Positions 8,274 to 17,194 of a DNA stretch of 48,821 nt are shown here, piece after piece (position 1 is the stretch's first letter; each line of letters starts with the position of its first letter). Source of the stretch: Acidimicrobiales bacterium (GTDB taxonomy: Bacteria > Actinomycetota > Acidimicrobiia > Acidimicrobiales > VFJN01); the NCBI GenBank assembly GCA_035316325.1, contig DATHJB010000060.1, positions 1 through 48,821 on the forward strand, written 5' to 3'. Both the position numbers and the translations under genes were made by a program. A model generated the notes under the pieces. That model did not search any database and was not told the origin of the DNA. It saw nothing but the letters and a program-made list of their open reading frames with translations.

Positions 8274-10022
8274 ATGCTTGATCTCGTTCTACGCGGTGGC
8301 CTCGTCGTCGACGGGTCGGGGTCGCCCGGGCACGTCGACGACGTCGGGGTGCGCGACGGGCTCGTGGTGTCGGTCGGGGGCCCCCGGGAGGACGCCCGGC
8401 AGGTGGTCGACGCGACGGAGCTGGTCGTCGCCCCGGGCTTCGTCGACATCCACACCCACTACGACGCCCAGATCCAGTGGGACCCGCTGCTCAGCCCGTC
8501 GAGCGCGCACGGCACCACAACCCTGATCGGTGGGAACTGCGGGTTCACGTTGGCGCCGATGGCCGAGGCCCAGGCCGACTACCTGGTCAAGATGCTCGCG
8601 GCCGTCGAGGGGATGCCGCTGGCCGCCCTCCAGGCAGGGGTGCGGCTGGACTGGTCGTCGTTCGGCGCGTGGCTCGACGGGATCGAGGGCAGGACCGCGC
8701 TGAACGTCGGGTTCCTCGCCGGGCACTCGACGCTGCGGCGCCTCGTGATGGCCGACGCTGCGGGCGAGCGGGCGGCGACGGAGGCCGAGATCGCCCGGAT
8801 GGCCTCGCTGCTGGCGGAATCGGTCGACGCCGGCGCCCTCGGCTTCTCGTCGTCCTGGAACCCGGCGCACTCCGACGGCGACAGCCTGCCGGTGCCGTCG
8901 CGGGCCGCCGCACTCGACGAGCTGGTCACCCTGGCGGGGGTGCTCCGGTCGCGTCCGGGCACGGTGGTGGAGTTCGTGCCGGGCCTGAGCGCGACCTTCG
9001 AGCGGCCGCAGATCGAGGCCATGATCGCCATGTCGCGGGCGGCGGACCGGTCGCTGAACTGGAACCTGCTGCGCCTGGACGAGCCGGACTTCGGCATCGC
9101 CGAGCGCTGCCTGGCGCCGTCGACGGAGGCCGGGACCAGTGGCGCGGCGGTCTACGCCCTCACCAACCCGGAGCCCCTGAACTTCCGGGTCACGTTCTCG
9201 GGCCCGCTGGTGCTCGACAACCTCCCCGGCTGGCTCGACACCATGCGGCTTCCCGTTCCCCAGCGCATCGAGGCGCTCTCCGATCCGGACCGTCGCCGCC
9301 ACCTGGAGCGCGCGGTCGACGACGCCTCCCCGCTCTCGGGGGTGCTGGGCCTGATGGCGGGCTGGGGCCGGCTGGCCGTCGGCGAGACGTTCAGCGCCGC
9401 CAACGAGGGGCTCGTCGGTCGGACCGTCGGCCAGGTGGCGCAGCAGCGGGGCTCGTCGCCGTTCGACACGATGCTGGACATCGCGCTGGCCGACGACCTC
9501 CGCACCTACTTCGTCCTGCCCCGGCGCGGCGACGACGACGAGACGTGGCGGCTGCGGGCGCAGGTGTGGCGCGATCCGCGCACGGTGCTCGGCGGGTCCG
9601 ACGCCGGCGCCCACCTCGACCTCATGTGCGGTGCGTCCTACACCACCGCGCTGCTGGGCGAGGGCGTCCGCGAGCGGGGCCTGCTGCCGCTCGAGGAGGC
9701 GGTGCAGCTCCTCACCGACGCGCCCGCCCGGTTCTACGGCATCCGCGGACGGGGCCGGATCGCCGAGGGCTACCACGCCGACCTCGCCGTGTTCGATCCG
9801 GCGAGGATCGCATCGGGGCCCATCCACACCCGCGACGACCTCCCGGCGGGGGCGTCGCGCCTCTACCGCGAGTCGATCGGCATCGAGCACGTCTTCGTCA
9901 ACGGAACGGAGGTCGTGCACGACAACGAGGCGACCGGCGATCTCCCGGGCACCGTGCTGCGCTCGTACCGCGACTTCGACACGCGGGACGTCGCCTCGCA
10001 CGCCGCCGCGCTCCGCGGATGA
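8274..10022 (+). CDS. N-acyl-D-amino-acid deacylase / D-aminoacylase-like amidohydrolase
   Basis: A 582-residue amidohydrolase with the small beta-sandwich opening LDLVLRGGLVVDGSG, the metal motif FVDIHTHYDAQ (H60, H62), the GNCGFTLAP segment typical of D-aminoacylases, and GGSDAGAH near 440-447 with the conserved aspartate D443. It would hydrolyse an N-acyl amino acid or a related amide. The ATG at 8274 was chosen because a purine-rich site (GGGGGGAAAGG, 8258-8268) precedes it; the in-frame ATG at 8253 sits inside the operator. It ends by overlapping the next start (ATGA). Confidence 0.88.
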   Translation: MLDLVLRGGLVVDGSGSPGHVDDVGVRDGLVVSVGGPREDARQVVDATELVVAPGFVDIHTHYDAQIQWDPLLSPSSAHGTTTLIGGNCGFTLAPMAEAQADYLVKMLAAVEGMPLAALQAGVRLDWSSFGAWLDGIEGRTALNVGFLAGHSTLRRLVMADAAGERAATEAEIARMASLLAESVDAGALGFSSSWNPAHSDGDSLPVPSRAAALDELVTLAGVLRSRPGTVVEFVPGLSATFERPQIEAMIAMSRAADRSLNWNLLRLDEPDFGIAERCLAPSTEAGTSGAAVYALTNPEPLNFRVTFSGPLVLDNLPGWLDTMRLPVPQRIEALSDPDRRRHLERAVDDASPLSGVLGLMAGWGRLAVGETFSAANEGLVGRTVGQVAQQRGSSPFDTMLDIALADDLRTYFVLPRRGDDDETWRLRAQVWRDPRTVLGGSDAGAHLDLMCGASYTTALLGEGVRERGLLPLEEAVQLLTDAPARFYGIRGRGRIAEGYHADLAVFDPARIASGPIHTRDDLPAGASRLYRESIGIEHVFVNGTEVVHDNEATGDLPGTVLRSYRDFDTRDVASHAAALRG

Positions 10023-11479
10023 GCGCGCACGTCGCCATGGGCTCCCGCGCGGTGCGGGCGAACCTCGGGCATCCGGTCGTCGACGCCGACGGTCATTGGA
10101 TGGAGGCCATGCCCGTGTTCTACGACCACCTCCGTGAGGTGGGAGGGAGCCGGGCGGTGGAGGACTTCGACGCGCTCCGCAGCCGTCGCCACGGGGCCTG
10201 GTACGCCATGACCCCCGAAGCTCGGCGACGCGCCCGGCACACCCGTCCGACGTGGTGGAGCTTCCCCGCCAACGCGCGGGACCGGGCGACCTCCATGATG
10301 CCGGAGCTCCTCGCCGAGCGCCTGGAGGAGTTCGGCCTCGACTTCGCCTTCGTCTACCCGTCGATGGGGAACCTCGGTCTCACCGTCGAGGAGCCCGGCC
10401 TGCGGCGGGCCTTCGTCCGCGCTCTCAACGCCATGGCGGCCGACTCGTTCCGGGCGTACTCGTCGCAGTTCGCCCCGGTCGGCGTCATCCCCACGAACAC
10501 CCCCGACGAGGCGGTCGAGGAGCTCGACTTCGCCGTCGAGGAGCTGGGCCTGAAGGCCGTCGTGCTCGGTGGCTACGTCACGAGGCCCGTCCCGGCGGAC
10601 GGCCCGGCGGACGGATCTGCCGGGCAGTTCGTCGATCCCCTGGCGCTCGAGAGCGACCACGACTACGACGCGCTCTGGCGCCGCTGCGTCGAGCTCGGCG
10701 TCGCCGTCACCACCCACCGGGGGACGATGGGCTGGCCGGATCGACGGTCGAGCGCCAACTTCGTCGCGAACCACGTCGGTCACTTCGCCCAGGCGCACCA
10801 CCTGTTCGCCCGGTCGCTCGTGCTGGGCGGTGTCACCCGGCGGTTCCCCGATCTCAACTTCGGGTTCCTCGAAGGGGGCGTCGGCTGGGCACGCATCCTC
10901 TGCGCCGACCTCGTCGGGCACTGGGAGAAGCGGTCCCGGCAGCCGATGCTCGACCACCTGCGGCCGACCAACATCGACCAGGACGAGATGCGCCGCCTGA
11001 TCCGACGGTACGGCGGCGAACGGCTCCGCGACCGCGAGGCGGAGGTCATGGCGAGCCTCGACCCCGTGTACCCGGGGACGTCGCTCGAGGAGCTCGCGGC
11101 GCGGGAGGGGGCGATCGACGACTTCGCGGCGGCGGAGGTCAGTACCGGCGCCGAGCTCCAGGCGCGCTTCGCGGACAACTTCTACTTCGGCTGCGAGGCG
11201 GACGACCCGATGACCGCCCTGGCGTTCGACCGGCGGATGGGCGCCGAGCTCAAGCCGATCTTCGGCTCGGACATCTCCCACTTCGACGTGCTCGACATGG
11301 CGGAGGTCCTGGAAGAGGCGTGGGAGCTCGTCGAGCACGGGCTGCTCGACGAGGCCGACTTCCGGCGGTTCACGTTCGCCAACGTCGTGGAGCTGCACGG
11401 GCAGATGAACCCGGACGTCTTCACGGGCACCGCCGTCGAGGACGCGGCCACGGCGGAGCTCCGCACCCGCCAGGTGTGA
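10019..11479 (+). CDS. Amidohydrolase (PF04909-type)
   Basis: A 486-residue enzyme. VVDADGHWMEA carries the first metal pair (D24, H26); TTHRGTMGWP and FGFLEGGVGWARI give later barrel strands; FGSDISHFDV near the C-terminus carries the conserved aspartate. It is longer than the 4623 protein by about 90 residues, mainly in an inserted helical region at roughly residues 315-390. The start overlaps the upstream stop by four bases, so the two hydrolases are co-translated and may act in sequence: deacylation, then ring or side-chain cleavage. Confidence 0.88.
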   Translation: MSAHVAMGSRAVRANLGHPVVDADGHWMEAMPVFYDHLREVGGSRAVEDFDALRSRRHGAWYAMTPEARRRARHTRPTWWSFPANARDRATSMMPELLAERLEEFGLDFAFVYPSMGNLGLTVEEPGLRRAFVRALNAMAADSFRAYSSQFAPVGVIPTNTPDEAVEELDFAVEELGLKAVVLGGYVTRPVPADGPADGSAGQFVDPLALESDHDYDALWRRCVELGVAVTTHRGTMGWPDRRSSANFVANHVGHFAQAHHLFARSLVLGGVTRRFPDLNFGFLEGGVGWARILCADLVGHWEKRSRQPMLDHLRPTNIDQDEMRRLIRRYGGERLRDREAEVMASLDPVYPGTSLEELAAREGAIDDFAAAEVSTGAELQARFADNFYFGCEADDPMTALAFDRRMGAELKPIFGSDISHFDVLDMAEVLEEAWELVEHGLLDEADFRRFTFANVVELHGQMNPDVFTGTAVEDAATAELRTRQV

Positions 11480-11482
11480 CCG

Positions 11483-11555
11483 TTGCCATACCCGGGCGGT
11501 CATGGTAGACAAGGTCTTGCAGCCATGTTCTGGTACAGCACTACCATTACATGGT
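11483..11555 (+). promoter_or_regulatory. Promoter P3 with tandem YCA-N5-TGR operator
   Basis: TTGCCA at 11483-11488 and TAGACA at 11506-11511 (17-bp spacer) give a weaker promoter match, with transcription expected near 11518. GCCATGTTCTGGT at 11522-11534 and ACCATTACATGGT at 11543-11555 are the two 13-bp sites, 21 bp apart. The second is a perfect inverted repeat (ACCAT-TAC-ATGGT). It drives the Dpp-type importer operon. Confidence 0.7.
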
Positions 11556-11589
11556 TAGTGGGGGAGAGGCGGAGGACAAGGGGGAAGGC

Positions 11590-13137
11590 GTGGCCAACCA
11601 TCATGGGCGTGTCCGGACGGCGGCGAGGGGGCTCGGCGCAGCTGCGCTGCTGCTCGGTCTGGTCGCATGCGGTGGCGACGACGGGGGCACCGGTGGCGGA
11701 GGCTCGTCCGCCGGGTCGGTGAACGCGATGGCGGTGGCCGTCGACAGCACGCCCGGGGACCTCGATCCGCACCAGATCAACCAGTCGCCGCAGACCGTGG
11801 GCTCCCGGGTGGTCTGGTACAACGTCTACGAGACCCTGCTCAGCCGGGACGCGAGCGGCGAGATCGTCCCGCAGCTGGCGACGGAGCTCCCGGAGCTCGT
11901 CGACGACACGACGTGGCGGTTCACGCTCCGCGAGGGGGTCGAGTTCACCAACGGCGAGCCGCTCGACGCCGCCGCGGTGAAGTACTCCGTGGACCGCATC
12001 GTCGACCCGGCCTCGGACAGCTACCTCGTCGAGGTCGTCGGCGGCATCACCGGCGCCACCGTGGTCGACCCGCTGACGGTCGACATCACGACCGAGGCCT
12101 ACGACCCGGTGCTCCCGTCCCGTGCCACCCGGCTCTTCGTCCTGCCGCCCGAGTACTCCCAGCAGCCCGACTTCGCCCGCGAACCGGTCGGCACCGGGCC
12201 CTACACGCTGGCCTCGCAGGGACCGACCGAGCTGGTCCTCGCCGCCAACCCCGACTACTGGGGCGGCGAGCCGGCGATCGGCGAGGTCACCGTCCGGTTC
12301 GTCGAGGACCCGACCACCCGGGCGTCCGCTTTGCGCGCCGGCGAGGTCGACCTGATCACCGCCGTCACCCCCGACATCGCCGGGGACCTGCCCAACGCCC
12401 CCGCCACCGAGGGCGGCGAGAACCCCTTCATCTCGCTCGACGCGCTCAACGGCGTCGCCACGGACCACCGGGTGCGGGAGGCGCTGAACCTCGCGATCGA
12501 CAAGGAGGCGCTCGCCGACGAGCTCTTCGGGGGGTTCGCGACGGTGTCGAACTGCCAGATCGTGTCGCCCGGATCCGTCGGGTACGACCCCGACCTCGAG
12601 CCCTACCCCTACGACCCGGACCGGGCCGAGGAGCTCATCGAGGAGGCCGGTGCCACCGGTGAGACGGTGCGCCTGGCCTCGGCCCAGTCCTGGCCGAAGG
12701 GCCGGGAGATGGCCGAGACGGTCGCGTCCTACTGGGACGCCGTCGGGCTGAAGACCGAGATCGAGATGCACCCGGGCGCGGGTGAGCAGGCCGAGGGCCT
12801 CGTCAAGACGCCGGAACGGCCGACCGGTTGGTACGCGCCGACCTCGGACGACCTGTTCGACGCCTCCAAGTCGATCGACCAGTGGCTGACGACGGAGTCG
12901 CCCGTCGGGGCCTACAGCAACCCCGAGATCGACGCGCTCGCGGCGGAGATCAAGGCCTCCACCGACGCGGATGCCCGGATCGAGCTCCTCCACGAGGCGC
13001 TCGAGGCGGCGTGCGACGACGCGGCGTTCGTGTGGCTGCTCAACGCCCAGACGATCTGGGGCACGTCCGACCGGCTCGAGTTCGATCCGCCGGCCGACTC
13101 CGAGCTCCGCTTCTTCGCGATGGACCTGTCGGACTGA
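11590..13137 (+). CDS. ABC transporter substrate-binding lipoprotein, family 5 (peptide/nickel type)
   Basis: About 515 residues. The start at GTG 11590 gives a short basic N-terminus, a hydrophobic stretch and the lipobox LVAC with the lipidated cysteine at residue 27; GGGGAAGG lies just upstream. The ATG at 11551 would add 13 non-signal residues and falls inside the operator. Family 5 marks are STPGDLDPH, WRFTLREGVEFTNGEPLDAAAVKYSVDRI, GTGPYTL and VREALNLAIDKEALADELF. It captures the ligand outside the membrane for the permeases that follow. The family binds oligopeptides, nickel, opines and others. Confidence 0.9.
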   Translation: MANHHGRVRTAARGLGAAALLLGLVACGGDDGGTGGGGSSAGSVNAMAVAVDSTPGDLDPHQINQSPQTVGSRVVWYNVYETLLSRDASGEIVPQLATELPELVDDTTWRFTLREGVEFTNGEPLDAAAVKYSVDRIVDPASDSYLVEVVGGITGATVVDPLTVDITTEAYDPVLPSRATRLFVLPPEYSQQPDFAREPVGTGPYTLASQGPTELVLAANPDYWGGEPAIGEVTVRFVEDPTTRASALRAGEVDLITAVTPDIAGDLPNAPATEGGENPFISLDALNGVATDHRVREALNLAIDKEALADELFGGFATVSNCQIVSPGSVGYDPDLEPYPYDPDRAEELIEEAGATGETVRLASAQSWPKGREMAETVASYWDAVGLKTEIEMHPGAGEQAEGLVKTPERPTGWYAPTSDDLFDASKSIDQWLTTESPVGAYSNPEIDALAAEIKASTDADARIELLHEALEAACDDAAFVWLLNAQTIWGTSDRLEFDPPADSELRFFAMDLSD

Positions 13138-13182
13138 CCACCACCGCCGAGGGCACGTCTCGGCTCGACCAGGGAGGACCAC

Positions 13183-14106
13183 CTGATCCGACTCATCCGA
13201 CAGCTCCTGCGAGGCGTCGTCGTCGTGCTCGGGGTCTCGGTCGTGGTCTTCGTCGTCACGCGGCTCCTGATCGATCCGACCGCACGGCTGGTCCCGATCG
13301 GGAGCAGCCAGGAGCAGTACGACGCAGCCCAGGCCGCCCACGGCTTCGACCGGTCGATCCCGGCGCAGTTCGTCGACTTCATGGGCGACCTCGTGCGCCT
13401 GGACTTCGGACGGTCGGTGTGGCTGGGCGGCGACGCCCGGACCATCGTGGTCGAGCGGATGCCGGCGACCCTGGTGCTCGTCGGCGCCAGCATCGGCCTG
13501 GCCGTCCTGATCGCCGTCCCGACCGTCGTCATCGCGGTGCTGAAGCCGGGTTCCTGGCTGGACCGGATCGCGACCACAGGCGCCCTGTTCGGCATCGCCG
13601 TGCCCTCGTTCTGGCTCGGCGCCCTGCTCATCCTGCTCTTCTCCGTGAACCTCGGATGGCTCCCCACATCCGGGGGCGGTGACCTGCAGCACCTCGTGCT
13701 CCCGGCGATCGCCCTGGCGTTGCCCTCGGCCGGACGGCTGGCCCAGGTCGGGCGGGCGGCGGTGCTCGAGCAGATGCAGGAGCGGTACATCACCGCCGTG
13801 CTGGCCAAGGGGATGAGTCGCCGGCGCGCGGTCGTCTTCCACGCGCTGCGCAACGCCGCGGCGCCGATCCTGAGCATCCTCACCTGGGAGGTGAGCCGGG
13901 CCATCTCGAGCGGCACGGTCGTCGTCGAGACGGTGTTCGGGTGGCCGGGCGTCGGGCAGCTGGCCGTGTCCGCACTGCAGCGGGGCGACGTCTTCGTCAT
14001 CCAGGCGGTCGTCTTCCTGGTCGCGGTCACCGTGGTGGTCGTCAACGCACTCGGCGACGCGGGCCTGCAGCGTGTCGACCCCCGGACACGGGCGGCGGCC
14101 CGCTGA
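13183..14106 (+). CDS. ABC transporter permease, DppB-like, probable CTG start
   Basis: A permease of 307 residues if started at CTG 13183. The conventional GTG at 13225 would remove the first 14 residues, including the basic LIRLIRQLLRG lead-in that DppB proteins normally have before membrane helix 1. A strong GGGAGGA site at 13172-13178 sits 4 bp before the CTG, and no ATG, GTG or TTG exists in frame between the upstream stop and 13225. The loop between helices 1 and 2 has FDRSIPAQFVDFMGDLVRLDFG, and the coupling loop lies near AVLAKGMSRRRAVVFHALRNA. The CTG start is an inference. Confidence 0.85.
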   Translation: MIRLIRQLLRGVVVVLGVSVVVFVVTRLLIDPTARLVPIGSSQEQYDAAQAAHGFDRSIPAQFVDFMGDLVRLDFGRSVWLGGDARTIVVERMPATLVLVGASIGLAVLIAVPTVVIAVLKPGSWLDRIATTGALFGIAVPSFWLGALLILLFSVNLGWLPTSGGGDLQHLVLPAIALALPSAGRLAQVGRAAVLEQMQERYITAVLAKGMSRRRAVVFHALRNAAAPILSILTWEVSRAISSGTVVVETVFGWPGVGQLAVSALQRGDVFVIQAVVFLVAVTVVVVNALGDAGLQRVDPRTRAAAR

Positions 14107-14108
14107 CG

Positions 14109-16043
14109 ATGGCGGCTCTCACGACCCCCGCCCCCGGCGGTGCCTCGGTGCCGCGGCGCCGCCGCTGGGGCCGACCCGGGCACCGTCGCCCGCCGACCAG
14201 GTCGGCGGTGGTGGCGGCCGCCGTGCTCGTCACGATCGCCGTCGCGGCGGTCGTGGGCCCCTGGTTCGTCGCCGACGACGCCCGAACGGTGCGGCTCACG
14301 GAGAAGCTCGAGCCGCCGGCCCTGTTCGGTGGTGACTGGTCGGCTCCGCTGGGCACCGACGGGCTCGGCCGCGACGTCCTCGCCCGGTTGCTCATGGGAG
14401 CGCGCGTCAGCCTCGAGGTCGGCCTCGGCACCGTGGTCCTCGCCGGTGTCGTCGGCACGGGGCTGGGTGTGCTCGCCGGCCGGCACCGGCGCTGGGGCGA
14501 CGCGGTGCTGATGCGGATCGTCGACGCCGAGCTGTCCTTCCCCGGCCTGCTCATCGTGCTCGCGGTGATCGGCCTCGTCGGGCCCAGCAAGCTGGCGATC
14601 ATCCTCGTCCTGAGCCTCGTGGGCTGGATGGTGTACACGAAGCTGGCGCGGAACATGGTCCTCTCGCTGCAGGAGACGACCTACGTCGAGGCGGCCGAGA
14701 CCGTCGGCTGCTCCCCGCGGCGGATCGTCTTCCGGCACCTGCTCCCCGGGCTCATGCCCGCGGTGCTCACGGTCGCCACCCTCGAGTTCGCCAACGCCGT
14801 GCTCGCCGAGTCGGCCCTGTCCTACGTCGGGTTCGGCATCGAGCCGCCGGCCGTGTCCTGGGGCCTGATGGTGGCCGAGGGCCAGGCCTACGCGTCCTCG
14901 GCCTGGTGGCTCGTCGTCTTCCCCGGCCTCGGGCTGGCGGCGACGGTGTTCGCCCTGCACGTGCTGGCGAACTGGATGTCCACCCGCCTACACCCGGAAC
15001 CGGCGCCTGCGCTCGTCGAGCCGCCGGACGCCGAGGGGCGAGCGGGTGCCAGCGAGCCCGCCCCCGCCTCGTCGCCCGAGGACGAGAGCGCGCCGCTCCT
15101 GGCGATCGACGGCCTCCGGGTGGTCTTCCACACGCCGGAAGGCCCAACCCCCGCCGTGCAGGACGTGTCCCTCACGGTCCGGGCGGGCGAGGCGGTCGGG
15201 GTGGTGGGGGAGTCGGGCTCGGGCAAGAGCGTCACTGCGATGGCGCTCCTCGACCTGGTCCCACCCCCCGGCCGGCGCGAGGCGGGGACCATCCGCTGGC
15301 ACGGCACGGCGCTGGCTCCTCGTGATCTCGAGGGGCTCCGCGGCAAGCGGATCGCGATGGTGTTCCAGGACCCGGTGGCCGCCCTCGATCCGCTGATGAC
15401 GGTCGGACGGCAGATCGCCGAGGTCCTCCGGGAGCATCGGGGCCTGTCGCGCCGGGCGGCGGCGGAGCGCGCGGTCGAGCTGCTGGCGCTGACCGGCATC
15501 CCGGCGCCGTCGGACCGAGCCAGGCAGTACCCCTACGAGTTCTCCGGTGGCATGGCGCAGCGCGTGGTCGTCGCCATGGCGATCGCGGCCGAGCCCGAGC
15601 TCCTGATCGCCGACGAGCCGACGTCGTCGCTCGACGTCACCACGCAGGCCCAGATCCTCGAGCTGCTCGACGGGCTCCGGGAGCGGCTCGGCCTCGCGGT
15701 CCTCCTGATCTCCCACGACCTGGGCGTGGTGGCTGCCAGCTGCTCCACGGTCGTCGTCATGTACGCCGGTCGCGTGATGGAGGAAGGCCCCGTCGACGAG
15801 GTGCTGCGCCGGCCCCGACACCCGTACACCCGTCGGTTGATCGCGTGCAGTCCGCGGCTCGACGGGCCCCGGTTCCAGTTCGACGGCAGCCCCTCGGCCG
15901 TGCCGGACGGCGCGTCGGTCGTGGCGGCCGGCTGCCCGTTCCAGCCCCAGTGCGACCGGGCGATCGACCGGTGCGCCGTCGAGCTGCCCCCGATGGTCGC
16001 GGTCGGGGCGCGGTCGGCCGCCTGTTGGAGCCCCGATGGTTGA
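14109..16043 (+). CDS. Fused ABC permease-ATPase (DppC-DppD)
   Basis: A 644-residue fusion. Residues 1-300 are a DppC permease: TM1 near 32-52, LGTDGLGRDVLARLLMGARVS, and the coupling loop EAAETVGCSPRRIVFRHLLP. After an acidic, proline-rich linker comes a full DppD ATPase: Walker A GESGSGKS at 367-374, VFQDP Q-loop, FSGGMAQR signature, ADEPTSSLD Walker B, SHD switch, and the C-terminal oligopeptide-transporter extension with cysteines (CPFQPQCDRAIDRC). The same fusion occurs at 35362, so it is an established architecture here, not a sequencing artefact. It starts 3 bp after the DppB stop and overlaps dppF-like by 8 bp. Confidence 0.92.
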   Translation: MAALTTPAPGGASVPRRRRWGRPGHRRPPTRSAVVAAAVLVTIAVAAVVGPWFVADDARTVRLTEKLEPPALFGGDWSAPLGTDGLGRDVLARLLMGARVSLEVGLGTVVLAGVVGTGLGVLAGRHRRWGDAVLMRIVDAELSFPGLLIVLAVIGLVGPSKLAIILVLSLVGWMVYTKLARNMVLSLQETTYVEAAETVGCSPRRIVFRHLLPGLMPAVLTVATLEFANAVLAESALSYVGFGIEPPAVSWGLMVAEGQAYASSAWWLVVFPGLGLAATVFALHVLANWMSTRLHPEPAPALVEPPDAEGRAGASEPAPASSPEDESAPLLAIDGLRVVFHTPEGPTPAVQDVSLTVRAGEAVGVVGESGSGKSVTAMALLDLVPPPGRREAGTIRWHGTALAPRDLEGLRGKRIAMVFQDPVAALDPLMTVGRQIAEVLREHRGLSRRAAAERAVELLALTGIPAPSDRARQYPYEFSGGMAQRVVVAMAIAAEPELLIADEPTSSLDVTTQAQILELLDGLRERLGLAVLLISHDLGVVAASCSTVVVMYAGRVMEEGPVDEVLRRPRHPYTRRLIACSPRLDGPRFQFDGSPSAVPDGASVVAAGCPFQPQCDRAIDRCAVELPPMVAVGARSAACWSPDG

Positions 16044-17076
16044 TCCCGGGCTCGTCCCCGCTCCGGTCGAGGACGCCGCACTCCTCCGGGTCGAGGGGCT
16101 TCGGGTGGAGTTCCCGCTGCGGGGCCGCGCCCGCCGTGGGCCGCGCATCGTCCGGGCCGTCGACGACGTGTCGTTCGAGCTTGCCCGGGGCGAGACGCTC
16201 GGCCTCGTCGGCGAGACCGGGTCGGGCAAGTCGAGCCTGGCTCGGGCGATCATGCGCCGGGTGCCGCTGGCCCGGGGGCGGATCTTCCTCGACGGCACCG
16301 ACATCACCCGCACGAGCGGCCGCGAGCTGCGGCGCCGTCGCCGCGACTTCCAGATGGTGTTCCAGGATCCGTACACGTCGCTCAACCCGAAGATGACCGT
16401 GGGCGAGATCGTGGCCGAACCGCTCTGGGTGCACGGTCTGGTGCAGAGCCGCGCGGCGGCGGAGCGCCGGGTGGGCGAGCTGCTCGAGATGGTCGCCATG
16501 CCGTCCGGTGTGACCGACCGGCGGCCGCAGGAGCTCAGCGGGGGCCAGCGACAACGGATCGGCATCGCCCGGGCGCTCGCGGTGGATCCGAAGCTCGTCG
16601 TCGCCGACGAGGCGGTCTCCGCTCTCGACGTCTCGATCCAGGCCCAGGTGCTCAAGCTCATGTTCGAGATCCAGGAGCGCCTCGGGGTCTCCTACCTCTT
16701 CATCACCCACGACCTTGCGGTCGTCCGGTCGCTCTCCCATCGCGTGGCGGTGATGTACGCGGGCCAGATCGTCGAGGTGGGCCCGGCCGACGAGATCTGC
16801 GGCGCGCCGAAGCACCCCTACACCCGGGCGCTCCTGTCCGCGGTGCCCAGCCCGCAGCCGAACGGCGCCGCGGCGCGGGGCCGGATCGTCCTTCGGGGCG
16901 ACCCACCGAGCCCTCTGGATCCTCCCTCGGGATGCCGCTTCCATCCGCGCTGCCCGATCGCGCGCGAGGAGTGCTCGACGGCTGCTCCACCCCTGTCCGT
17001 CCAGAGCTCGCAACACCTGGCCGCCTGCTGGTACGCACAGGAGCCGGACGTGACCCCGACCACACCGAGTCCTTGA
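16036..17076 (+). CDS. ABC transporter ATP-binding protein, DppF-like
   Basis: A 346-residue ATPase, partner of the fused DppD domain. Walker A GETGSGKS at 59-66, Q-loop in VFQDPYTSLNPKMTV, signature LSGGQRQR, Walker B VVADEAVSALD, switch THD, and the C-terminal CRFHPRCPIAREEC segment of the oligopeptide/dipeptide branch. The TGA stop is embedded in the TTGACA -35 element of the next operon. With the genes at 11590-16043 it makes a complete importer. Confidence 0.92.
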   Translation: MVDPGLVPAPVEDAALLRVEGLRVEFPLRGRARRGPRIVRAVDDVSFELARGETLGLVGETGSGKSSLARAIMRRVPLARGRIFLDGTDITRTSGRELRRRRRDFQMVFQDPYTSLNPKMTVGEIVAEPLWVHGLVQSRAAAERRVGELLEMVAMPSGVTDRRPQELSGGQRQRIGIARALAVDPKLVVADEAVSALDVSIQAQVLKLMFEIQERLGVSYLFITHDLAVVRSLSHRVAVMYAGQIVEVGPADEICGAPKHPYTRALLSAVPSPQPNGAAARGRIVLRGDPPSPLDPPSGCRFHPRCPIAREECSTAAPPLSVQSSQHLAACWYAQEPDVTPTTPSP

Positions 17077-17138
17077 CACGCGTCGTCAGGTGGTCAATGC
17101 TGACTACCAAGTAATGGACTGAATAATCAATATATGGA
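17073..17138 (+). promoter_or_regulatory. Promoter P4 with tandem YCA-N5-TGR operator
   Basis: TTGACA at 17073-17078 overlaps the upstream stop codon; AATGCT at 17096-17101 (17-bp spacer) is a modest -10. ACCAAGTAATGGA at 17106-17118 and ATCAATATATGGA at 17126-17138 are the two sites, exactly 20 bp apart. The second matches the P1 downstream site in 12 of 13 bases. GTCAGGT at 17085-17091 partly matches the inverse of the ACCTGACCG motif. Confidence 0.72.
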
Positions 17139-17194
17139 TGTCGATGGACAGACCGACTCGGCGGGCAACTGTGCTGCACGCCGCCAACGGGGGT

